Part shown: positions 1 to 5,980 of the stretch, piece by piece
Layout of the letters: the number at the start of each line of letters is the position of its first letter
How positions within the stretch are numbered: the stretch's first letter is position 1
Assembly: GCA_027009605.1 (NCBI GenBank)
Contig: JALVCY010000705.1
Location: 1 to 6,292 of the forward strand
Source of the DNA: Saprospiraceae bacterium
GTDB taxonomy: Bacteria > Bacteroidota > Bacteroidia > Chitinophagales > Saprospiraceae
DNA length: 6,292 nucleotides
Direction: 5' to 3'
Translations under genes and position numbers: made by a program
Notes under the pieces: generated by a model
Told to the model about the DNA's origin: nothing
What the model saw: only the letters and a program-made list of their open reading frames with translations
Databases searched by the model: none

Positions 1-465
1 GTAGGTTAGGCTTGCACAGTTGTCCGAGAATGCCAAGTCTTGAGCCGTTATTTGCGCAAGCGTCAAAGGCTGATGAATACCACCGGTAAATGGCAGGCCA
101 TCGGCTTCGGTATCCATTCCACAACTGTAAATGAAAGTAGAATCATCCATGAATCCAAAATTGGACAAGGCTGTACCTGTACTAATCTGAGTGGCCGTAG
201 GCGCTTGGTTGTCTTCAATGGTGAGTGTGGCCGTTGTGGAAACAGAATTACCACAATTATCAGAAGCTGTAAAGGTAACTGCTGCAGAGCCTGCTACGCC
301 ACATGTTGTGGTGACTCCTGAGTAGTCATTTGTCCAAGTGATGGGAGTGCAGCCTGAAGTTGCCACAGCGTTTCCATTGTTTGAAAGCCAATCAGTCAGA
401 CCGGATGCGTCATCACATGGTAGAGTGATGTCGGTCGCAGCGCTGGTGATGGCTAGCGAAGAACT
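1..465 (-). other. HYR-like Cys-rich module(s), second one cut by the window edge
   Basis: Residues 1217-1303 contain DITLPCDDASGLTDWL, SGCTPITWTNDYSG, CGVAGSAAVTFTASDNCGN and the ending TLTIEDNQAP. This matches the repeated HYR/Ig-like modules of very large Bacteroidota surface proteins. After QAP a further module begins (1304-1371; SDNCASLTY at the edge), so more copies and a C-terminal sorting signal probably lie beyond position 1. Confidence 0.7.
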
Positions 466-3400
466 CATACAAATATCAAATGTACCTTCATTTCCGGGGT
501 TAGACCATACGCGAACGTAGTAAGTCGTATTGGTGGTCAAACCACTAAGGAGTGTGGTACCTGTTGCATTACAAGTATTGGCGACTTCTGTTAAAGCTCC
601 GCAAGTTCCGCTGTAAACAGCCGACTCAATGGTGCCGGTGGTATTGGTGATGTTTATGATGGCACTAGTGTCTGCTCCTGTGTTGAAAATGTACCAAACA
701 TCTTGTAGCGCTCCCCATTGGTCACAATCAGGAACATCCGGAATGTTAGGAGGGACAGTCGCATCTATGGTCGTGCCGGCAAGTGTTGTCGGGCAAGAAG
801 GTATGGGGGCTGCGTTTGCACATTCATCGTTAGCCGGAGGCGTTGGGCAAGGCGTTTCTTCATAGATAACAAGATTGCACGTGCCGTTTGTTGCATTCTG
901 GTTGCCACTGGAGTAGGGGAATACTCTTAGGTAGTACGTAGCACCGGGCGTGTATTGAAATTGACAAAGCTCAATTTCCGGCATATAACCATGGACATCA
1001 TCATTACAAATGATTTCATTGCCTCCACAGGCATCGTAAACTGCAAGTATCCAGTCATTATAAGTACCGGCTGTGGTCGTAATAACAATTTTATTGCCGT
1101 TACTGGGTGCGGTGAAAGAGTACCAAACATCTTGATAAATACCATTGGTATTGTTGCAATTACTGGCGGTACCATCACCCGAAGTTCCTACATTCACGAG
1201 TGTCATGTTGGCGTTGGCAGTTGTTTGGTCGGGATAGACCGTTAGTGCCTCGGCGGTACTACAGTTTTCATTCGGTACCGGTTCAACAGCTACAAAATCA
1301 TTATTGGTCTCATCACATTCAACCACCCAATTAGTATTATCCACATGAAGAATAAGATATGGATAGGCCAAAAGATTATTGGGAACGGAAAAAGAGCCAA
1401 AGACTGCATTAGAAGGCGGAATATCCGGCTCCGGTGGAGAAGAAGGAGTCATAAAGTTTACGCCTAAAGATAAGTCGCCGGCATCCAAGACGGCATCCGT
1501 TGAAGCAAATATTTCGATGGACAAGTTGTCTGTTTCGGTAGAAGATGAAGGCCCTTCAACGTTGGCAGGTGCTGTGCCAATGTTGGTTACTGTCCAGTTG
1601 TAGAAAATTTCCGTAGGGGTTATATTCGTAACGATTGCGGAAATGGTTAGGTCCGGGCAGGTGGCAATGGCCGTTGTAGTAAAACTTTCTTCTGCGCAAC
1701 CCACTGCATCACCACTTGCATTAGTAGGAGTGATGGTGACAAAATAGGTTTGGTTATAAGCCAATGTTCCTAAATCGTAGGTTGTAACATTACCTACATC
1801 CATGTTAAGAATATCTGTGCCGCCTGTGGTGGTGCCTACAGTAAGCTTGTAGCTAGTGGCACCGGCAACAGCTGTCCAAGAAATGTCTGCATTAATATCA
1901 ACATTCGTTGCGTTATCTAGTGGAGCTGTTAGAGCTGTACAATTTAGGCTGGTACAGGCATCATTTGCAGCTCCTGGTGTTCCTAAGTCTCCGTCGCCAT
2001 AGGATGATGTACCTTCGCACCAGTTTGCTCCATTGTCATTATCAGTGTCACTAAAGCTTCCAGGATTTAGTGTAAGGCTGACGCCTGATACATCTGGAAA
2101 GTTTATTCCATTGTCATAATTAACACGATCAATTTCTGTACTTCCACAAAGCAGTATGACTTCGTCTGCACCATTCCCAAGGGTTCCTACAAAAACATGG
2201 TCAATAGAAACCCCTCCATTGGCTGTCATATCATTATTCTTACCAAAAACAATAAAGCCATTAGCCGGCACAAGGACAGATGTATTAATGACATAGTTGT
2301 CCGAACCATCATCCTTGATTGTCCAACCGTTCATGTCGATGGGTGAAGCTGTCGTATTGTACACTTCAAACCATTCTCCATTAGAATCCGACACCGCACT
2401 CGGGTCTTTCATAATCTCAGTTATTACAATGGATCCAACTGCCGGACAACTTGATGCGGTTGTAAAACTCTCTTCTGTACAGCCTGTTGATGGGCCATCA
2501 GAGTCATAAGGAGTAATGGTAACGTAATAAACCGTATTTGGGGATAGGATACCTAAATCATAAGTAAGCACATTAAGTACATCTACATTATTCAGGATGT
2601 CCGTTCCTCCCGGAGTTGTACCCACGGTGAGCTTATATCCGGTAGCTCCTGTTACGGCTGCCCAAGTTAGGTCTGCATTGAGGTTTACATTTGTAGCTCC
2701 ATTGGTTGGTGAAGTTAAAGACGTACATCCATTTAGTAGGCAACTGCCTGTGCTGCATGATGCATTGATGTAGTTATCGTAGATTAGATCACCGGGTTGT
2801 GTGCCGAAGCCTAAGGCAAAATCTATTCCGACACCACTGAGTAGGTGACAATAACTCATGATTGTACCTGCTGCCGGGATCGTATTGTTTACATTGTCAA
2901 AACAGGCAGCTGCTTCTGAGGCTTCATCTAATTCATCAACAGTCCCATCTTCATCATCATCAGTCCCATTTGTTACAAAATACTGGCTTCCGCAATCATC
3001 AATAGGGGTATTGTCCCCGTTCCAGGCACAAGCATGTGTGTGTGGCGATCCAAAATTATGCCCCATCTCATGAGCCATAACTTCGACGTTCCAAGAATAA
3101 TTAGGAAAAGCAGTAACATTGGTACTAAGACTAGTACAAACGCTTCTGTTATATTGTGTATCACAAAGAACATTAATCCAACCATACCCTTCACCTAATG
3201 GTCTGGTACTCAAAAGTTGACCTAGGGCACCATTCATACCATTGGCAATTTTTTCGATGTCAAAAGTATCAAGCATTAGCACTGCATTAGGGGACGCTGC
3301 GTATGGATCTAGAGTTTCCCAAATCATAATTTCTGAAATGGATAATGGGATGTTTTCCATATCATACAAAATAGAGACTTCATTGAATAGAGCCATAACC

Positions 3401-4113
3401 CAATTGGTAACATTGGTCGTGTTGGAGCCAAAATCCAAATAAGTCTGATAATCACACTCATAGTAGATTTTTACGCAATTGCCTGCTTGTAAGGGGCTGC
3501 TAGTTGGTGGTGTTGCTTCCCGTGAGTTAGCTTGTGGGTTTGGTGTTGTACCGCATTCAAAGTTTTTCGTATTAACAATCTGATTATCCTGATACAATAC
3601 ATAGGCGTTTTGTACTTTGTTGATTCTATAGTTGCCAGAATGGTCGCTATATAGGATTTGAATGTCGTTGCCGAAAATACTAATTGCTGCGATTGATTCT
3701 CTTTTCTCTTGGATGACACCTTGGTAATAAACGGATTGGGTCCTTGGATGCAGTGTCCTCCCGGTTTGATTCGTGACTTTAAAATCTTTGGATTTTAGGT
3801 CAACTCGTCTGAGTCTCAAAATGGTGTTATGAGCATCCGGCAGGGCGAATTCTAGTAATTCGGGTTTATTATCTAGAATCATCTGAATTTTGGATTCATC
3901 TAATTCAAGAATTTTTGCCCTAGAAACGTAACGTTTTAAATCAAATTGAGTTAATGTGTTTGGAGAATCTTTGAATAGCTGCTCAATTTTTGTTGCTCTT
4001 TGAGCTTTGAATAGCGTTTCAATTTTTTCCCAAACGGGGTTGTTCTGTCCAAATGAGCTGATTGCTAGCGCTAAGAAAACAATCAAAAGGAAGTTGGTTT
4101 TGCTAAATCTCAT
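1..4113 (-). CDS. Giant secreted reprolysin-type (M12B-like) zinc metalloprotease with multiple adhesion modules, partial (C-terminus off window)
   Basis: Reading from the ATG at 4113 gives 1371 codons with no stop or frameshift before the window edge. Residues 1-22 are a signal peptide (basic start, hydrophobic core, cleavage near SSFG|Q), so the protein is exported. Residues 23-205 resemble an M12B propeptide (YYQG at 129-132; Cys187 in FECGT). Residues 211-455 are the catalytic domain: zinc motif HEMGHNFGSPH (348-358; ligands His348, His352, His358; catalytic Glu349) and Met-turn IMSYC (Met419). Then follow FnIII (463-556), lamin-tail domain (557-720), FnIII (721-818), CARDB-like (819-950), two PPC-like sandwiches (951-1092, 1094-1216), an HYR-like module (about 1217-1303) and the start of another. 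It probably degrades extracellular protein while the modules bind surfaces or substrates. Type IX secretion is inferred from the architecture; the sorting domain would lie off-window. No Shine-Dalgarno is seen upstream, only an A/T-rich leader. The substrate is unknown. Confidence 0.93.
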   Translation of the reverse strand, partial: MRFSKTNFLLIVFLALAISSFGQNNPVWEKIETLFKAQRATKIEQLFKDSPNTLTQFDLKRYVSRAKILELDESKIQMILDNKPELLEFALPDAHNTILRLRRVDLKSKDFKVTNQTGRTLHPRTQSVYYQGVIQEKRESIAAISIFGNDIQILYSDHSGNYRINKVQNAYVLYQDNQIVNTKNFECGTTPNPQANSREATPPTSSPLQAGNCVKIYYECDYQTYLDFGSNTTNVTNWVMALFNEVSILYDMENIPLSISEIMIWETLDPYAASPNAVLMLDTFDIEKIANGMNGALGQLLSTRPLGEGYGWINVLCDTQYNRSVCTSLSTNVTAFPNYSWNVEVMAHEMGHNFGSPHTHACAWNGDNTPIDDCGSQYFVTNGTDDDEDGTVDELDEASEAAACFDNVNNTIPAAGTIMSYCHLLSGVGIDFALGFGTQPGDLIYDNYINASCSTGSCLLNGCTSLTSPTNGATNVNLNADLTWAAVTGATGYKLTVGTTPGGTDILNNVDVLNVLTYDLGILSPNTVYYVTITPYDSDGPSTGCTEESFTTASSCPAVGSIVITEIMKDPSAVSDSNGEWFEVYNTTASPIDMNGWTIKDDGSDNYVINTSVLVPANGFIVFGKNNDMTANGGVSIDHVFVGTLGNGADEVILLCGSTEIDRVNYDNGINFPDVSGVSLTLNPGSFSDTDNDNGANWCEGTSSYGDGDLGTPGAANDACTSLNCTALTAPLDNATNVDINADISWTAVAGATSYKLTVGTTTGGTDILNMDVGNVTTYDLGTLAYNQTYFVTITPTNASGDAVGCAEESFTTTAIATCPDLTISAIVTNITPTEIFYNWTVTNIGTAPANVEGPSSSTETDNLSIEIFASTDAVLDAGDLSLGVNFMTPSSPPEPDIPPSNAVFGSFSVPNNLLAYPYLILHVDNTNWVVECDETNNDFVAVEPVPNENCSTAEALTVYPDQTTANANMTLVNVGTSGDGTASNCNNTNGIYQDVWYSFTAPSNGNKIVITTTAGTYNDWILAVYDACGGNEIICNDDVHGYMPEIELCQFQYTPGATYYLRVFPYSSGNQNATNGTCNLVIYEETPCPTPPANDECANAAPIPSCPTTLAGTTIDATVPPNIPDVPDCDQWGALQDVWYIFNTGADTSAIINITNTTGTIESAVYSGTCGALTEVANTCNATGTTLLSGLTTNTTYYVRVWSNPGNEGTFDICMSSSLAITSAATDITLPCDDASGLTDWLSNNGNAVATSGCTPITWTNDYSGVTTTCGVAGSAAVTFTASDNCGNSVSTTATLTIEDNQAPTATQISTGTALSNFGFMDDSTFIYSCGMDTEADGLPFTGGIHQPLTLAQITAQDLAFSDNCASLTY
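466..834 (-). repeat. PPC-like beta-sandwich module, copy 2
   Basis: Residues 1094-1216 start with ANDECANAAPI and repeat the first module's landmarks: QDVWYIF (1137-1143), ESAVYSGTCG and TYYVRVWS. The QDVWY codons of the two copies share 15 identical bases (691-705 and 1120-1134), 143 codons apart. It is a diverged duplicate of the preceding module. Confidence 0.65.
838..1263 (-). repeat. PPC-like beta-sandwich module, copy 1
   Basis: Residues 951-1092 start with NENCSTAEAL and contain QDVWYSFTAP (994-1003), a WILAVYDACGG strand, a CNDD turn and YYLRVFPYSSG. This order (VWY-F, then xVYdxC, then YYlRV) is typical of the PPC-like sandwiches found beside secreted bacterial peptidases. The assignment rests on the motif pattern only. 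Confidence 0.65.
1264..1659 (-). other. CARDB-like beta-sandwich domain
   Basis: Residues 819-950 start with CPDLTISAI and contain FYNWTVTNIGTAPA, a DAVLDAGD stretch and the ending VECDETNN. These are hallmarks of CARDB-type (cell-adhesion related, bacterial) domains: PDL start, VxNxG turn, DETNN end. The domain probably contributes to adhesion or spacing on the extracellular protein. Confidence 0.75.
1660..1953 (-). repeat. Fibronectin type III module, copy 2
   Basis: Residues 721-818 repeat the first FnIII module, sharing ATNV, NAD, YKLTVGTT, GGTDILN, TYDLG, VTITP and EESFTT. The preserved GCxEESFTT end suggests that the two copies arose by duplication, and the lamin-tail domain now separates them. 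Confidence 0.85.
1954..2445 (-). other. Lamin-tail (LTD) domain within the protease
   Basis: Residues 557-720 have the features of the bacterial lamin-tail Ig-like fold: IVITEIMKDPS near the start, GEWFEVYN, the DMNGWTIKD strand, a GFIVFGK strand, DEVILL, and the characteristic ending with NWCEG, GDGDLGTPGAAN. Such domains occur in secreted and surface proteins of Bacteroidota, often beside enzymes. Here it sits between two closely similar FnIII modules. Confidence 0.88.
2446..2727 (-). repeat. Fibronectin type III module, copy 1
   Basis: Residues 463-556 form an FnIII-like beta sandwich, with a core Trp, the YKLTVGTT strand, the TYDLG turn and the YYVTITP strand, ending in EESFTT. It follows the catalytic domain directly. 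It is about 65% identical at the protein level (54 of 83 aligned positions, hand count) to the second copy about 780 bp away, which points to intragenic duplication. In secreted bacterial enzymes such modules act as spacers or binding domains. Confidence 0.85.
2926..2961 (-). other. EF-hand/dockerin-like acidic loop inside the protease domain
   Basis: Residues 385-396 read DDDEDGTVDELD, which fits the D-x-D-x-D-G-x-V-D-x-x-D spacing of a calcium-binding EF-hand or dockerin-type loop. It lies between the zinc helix (348-358) and the Met-turn (419), in a stretch bounded by Cys374 and Cys404. Calcium binding is an inference from spacing alone; a plain acidic surface loop is the alternative. Confidence 0.5.
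3040..3072 (-). other. Zinc-binding active-site motif HEMGHNFGSPH
   Basis: These codons encode residues 348-358 and match the HExGHxxGxxH metzincin signature exactly. The three histidines are the expected zinc ligands and Glu349 the general base. The following THAC and the downstream Met-turn at residue 419 (2857-2859) fit the reprolysin-like peptidases common in secreted Bacteroidota proteins. All catalytic residues are present, so the enzyme is probably active. Confidence 0.95.
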
Positions 4114-4390
4114 TTTAAAGGTTTTTATTACGGATGATTGTAAATAAGTGGTGTCTTAATTCTTTCTTGTAGGTTTTTTGTGATACCTTCAGGAAAAAAG
4201 AATTCTGACTCAAATCCAAAGTTAACATATTAGATAATAAGTTAATAATAAAATTCATGAACTGGCTGTTTTTCCTCATGAAATCTAATTTTAATTTTAA
4301 TTTTTTACGCAAGTATAATGTTATAGCACAGCTCTTCAATCGTTTTAAACTTTTGGAGAGTTGTTGGCCTACCGAAACTGAAGAGTCTAG
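4114..4390. other. AT-rich spacer between the response regulator and the protease gene
   Basis: This 277-bp gap is very AT-rich and holds the upstream region of the protease. It contains three tandem TAATTT units (4286-4303), a 24-bp near-palindrome (4222-4245) and a weak 7-bp inverted repeat, CTCTTCA/TGAAGAG (4332-4338 and 4379-4385), just past the regulator's stop. No promoter matching the Bacteroidota -33/-7 consensus could be placed with confidence, and there is no clear rho-independent terminator. Confidence 0.6.
4222..4245. promoter_or_regulatory. 24-bp near-perfect palindrome upstream of the protease (possible operator)
   Basis: TTAACATATTA and TAATAAGTTAA are inverted copies (10 of 11 pairs) around a GA centre, about 110-130 bp upstream of the protease start. 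The position suits a dimeric regulator site. The surrounding DNA is so AT-rich that a chance match is quite possible. Confidence 0.25.
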
Positions 4391-5110
4391 CTATCGATTC
4401 TCCAGATACTGAAGCACGGCTTCCATTCTAGCTTTGCTAATGGGGATACATTTGGGTTTGGATTTTTTGTTGTGGTGGTCGATTGTGAATGGGAGAAAGA
4501 TTTGGGTATTGGAGTAGGATTCGACTTTGTCCAAATTGACGTAGTAGGAGCGGTGGACTTGTTTCAGTTTGGGATAGTCAATAGTTTGGACTGTTTTTGT
4601 AATGCTGGATGGGGCGATAATTTTGCGTCCATCGAGCAGATAGATGTTGGTGAAATGCCCGTTGGCCGCCAGGCAAAAAATCTTCCCTTTTTGAAAACGG
4701 GTATTATGAGAGCCGACGGTGACCCAGTCAAAGGCGGGATTGCCGATGGCGATGCGAATAGAAATCCGTAATTGCGCAAGGCTTGGGGTCTTGGCCAAAT
4801 AGGCGGAAACACCTAGTTTTTTGGCCTCGTCGATATGCCGGTCGTCATCTAGCCGGGAAAGGATAATAAACGGGATGGTTTCTTTTAAATTCAAATTCCG
4901 CACCAGCTCAAACTCCTTCGCTTCGTTAATGTCGAGAATTGCCAACTGATAGTCAGAGCCGGATAATTCTACTTTGAAATCTTGGTGATTGGCGGTTATT
5001 TTTATTTGATTATAGCCAATTTCCTTTAGTGATTTGGATAGGGCTTGCGCAAAAAGAGAATCATTTCCATAGAAGAGTATTTTGGTTGAAGCTTTTGCTA
5101 ATGATGTCAT
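4391..5110 (-). CDS. LytTR-family response regulator (receiver + LytTR DNA-binding domain)
   Basis: This 239-residue protein is the usual length for a LytR/AlgR-type regulator. Residues 10-122 form a receiver domain: Asp60 (LAILDIN) is the phospho-acceptor, Ser85 (FIILSR) and Lys107 (AYLAKTP) fit the conserved switch and Lys positions. Residues 130-236 are a LytTR DNA-binding domain, with the FCLAANGHFTNIYLLDG strand pair, the QVHRSYYVNLDKV signature (184-196) and the IPISKARMEAVLQYL ending. It is a cytoplasmic transcription factor, normally paired with a LytS-type kinase, but none is encoded in the window. The first strand reads ILFYGND, so the acidic pair that binds Mg2+ (usually DD or ED) appears to be Gly15-Asn16, and signalling may be atypical. 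The ATG at 5110 is chosen because the receiver begins right after it; only a weak purine run (AAAGAA) precedes it. The gene lies 277 bp upstream of the protease on the same strand; targets are unknown. Confidence 0.93.
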   Translation of the reverse strand: MTSLAKASTKILFYGNDSLFAQALSKSLKEIGYNQIKITANHQDFKVELSGSDYQLAILDINEAKEFELVRNLNLKETIPFIILSRLDDDRHIDEAKKLGVSAYLAKTPSLAQLRISIRIAIGNPAFDWVTVGSHNTRFQKGKIFCLAANGHFTNIYLLDGRKIIAPSSITKTVQTIDYPKLKQVHRSYYVNLDKVESYSNTQIFLPFTIDHHNKKSKPKCIPISKARMEAVLQYLENR

Positions 5111-5204
5111 ATTCAGGTTCTTTAATGTTATTAGTGGACTATTACTTTGGTCTTATACTCACTGGCTGACTGGGGTAATAAGGACATGACTTTACAGGTG
5201 CGCA

Positions 5205-5240
5205 AAATGCAAATCCGTAGCAATGCTACTTTGAGCATTT
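5205..5240. promoter_or_regulatory. Hairpin upstream of the response regulator
   Basis: GTAGCA-A-TGCTAC (5217-5229) is a 13-bp palindrome flanked by AAATGC (5205-5210) and GCATTT (5235-5240). Together they can fold into a stem of about 14 bp with small bulges, with AAA/TTT pairing between. It lies about 95-130 bp upstream of the regulator's start and could be a leader structure or a protein-binding site. No T-run follows on either strand that would mark a terminator. Confidence 0.3.
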
Positions 5241-5335
5241 AGGCACAAGCCAATCAATCCCAATAAACCGAACAACCGGCTTGTCTGTGGATTATACACC
5301 TAGGCATCATCAGAACAAAGAACAGGAATCATTAG

Positions 5336-5385
5336 TTTGCACAGAAATATTCATTCTACGTTAATATTTTTGTGCAAATTTGCAC
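5336..5385. promoter_or_regulatory. Strong 16-bp hairpin overlapping a 14-bp palindrome (TTTGCAC sites)
   Basis: TTTGCACAGAAATATT (5336-5351) is the reverse complement of 5363-5378 except for one position, which would be a G·U pair in RNA; the loop is 11 nt. The right arm also forms the perfect palindrome GTGCAAATTTGCAC (5372-5385). The unit TTTGCAC thus occurs three times, in + - + orientation, within 50 bp. This could be an operator array or the stem of a small RNA. No protein partner can be assigned. Confidence 0.45.
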
Positions 5386-5473
5386 CGGAAAATCGATGGT
5401 ATCCTTAGCTAAAATGATTCATCTTGAATAGTTTAGTGAATACTATAGATTGACCAAAGCTGATGTCACCATG

Positions 5474-5614
5474 GGTGTTTTCGTAAATCGGTTGGGGGAT
5501 GATGAACAGCTTCTTTTAGTATGTTTTGCCTTTATGTAGCGTGCTTGCCAGCCTTTTTTTTACCTGTTTACTTCCATTGTAGGAGGATAGGCAGCCTTGG
5601 TGTTTTCCGTAAAT
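5474..5614. repeat. Short direct repeat GGTGTTTT(C)CGTAAAT
   Basis: The sequence at 5474-5488 recurs at 5599-5614 with one extra C, 125 bp apart. The second copy runs into a small inverted repeat (CCGTAA at 5607-5612 and TTACGG at 5629-5634). No function is apparent. Confidence 0.35.
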
Positions 5615-5724
5615 ATGTTATTTAATAATTACGGTAAGCCTCGGCTTTTGGCTGTACACAAAAAAATATGCAATACGAATGTTTCGCCTTCTCTGGCTAA
5701 AAAATGGATTGTGCAAGTTCTTGG

Positions 5725-5749
5725 TTTTTGCATAAAATTAATGCAAAAA
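5725..5749. repeat. 9-bp inverted repeat TTTTTGCAT/ATGCAAAAA
   Basis: TTTTTGCAT (5725-5733) and ATGCAAAAA (5741-5749) are perfect inverted copies around a 7-nt AAAATTA loop. The stem is AT-rich and not followed by a T-run, so it does not look like a standard terminator. It shares a TTTGCA core with the palindromes at 5336-5385. Confidence 0.35.
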
Positions 5750-5956
5750 ACAGTTTGAACCACCATTCATATTATAAAAGTAGTTGATTTTTTTTAATAT
5801 TCCAATTTTTGCTATGTTTTTTTGTCTTTTATCTCAATCTTACGGAAGATAGAATGTTGAATGCTAAATGTCAAGTGATGAAATTCCGAATGTTGAGTTC
5901 ACTCCTAAAAGTATTCTGATGCCAAACCACCAAATTTTATTCTGTTTGGAGATTTT

Positions 5957-5980
5957 GTTCAATTGTTCAACTGTTCAACA
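5957..5980 (+). repeat. Three tandem 8-bp GTTCAANN units
   Basis: GTTCAATT, GTTCAACT and GTTCAACA follow each other directly. The array abuts the left end of the candidate mobile element, and a further partial unit (CTGTTCA) occurs just past the element's right end, at the window edge. Confidence 0.6.

Noticed and set aside
40..3442. Several plus-strand frames of 60-96 codons (for example 40-321, 629-865, 955-1245, 1379-1603, 2297-2509, 2858-3073)
   Set aside because: All lie antisense to the continuous 1371-codon protease frame, have no recognisable domains, and are low-complexity reverse readings of Thr/Asn/Gly-rich codons.
2973..3719. Minus-strand frames at 2973-3194 and 3471-3719 in a different phase from the protease
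   Set aside because: They overlap the catalytic and propeptide coding sequence, whose frame is confirmed by the zinc motif and propeptide motifs; they show no family resemblance.
4332..4385. Inverted CTCTTCA/TGAAGAG as a terminator after the response regulator
   Set aside because: The arms are only 7 bp with a 40-nt loop and no T-run in the right place, so it does not meet the standard for a rho-independent terminator.
4472..4812. Frames of 99 (plus strand) and 82 (minus strand) codons over the response regulator
   Set aside because: They are out-of-phase shadows of the LytTR gene, whose receiver and DNA-binding domains fix the true frame.
5471..5539. A 22-codon plus-strand frame (starts MGVFVNRLGDD)
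   Set aside because: It is very short, has no Shine-Dalgarno, overlaps the GGTGTTTTC direct repeat and resembles no known peptide.
5636..5649. AAGCC-TC-GGCTTTT as a small terminator
   Set aside because: The loop would be only 2 nt and the stem 5 bp, which is not stable; no gene ends nearby.
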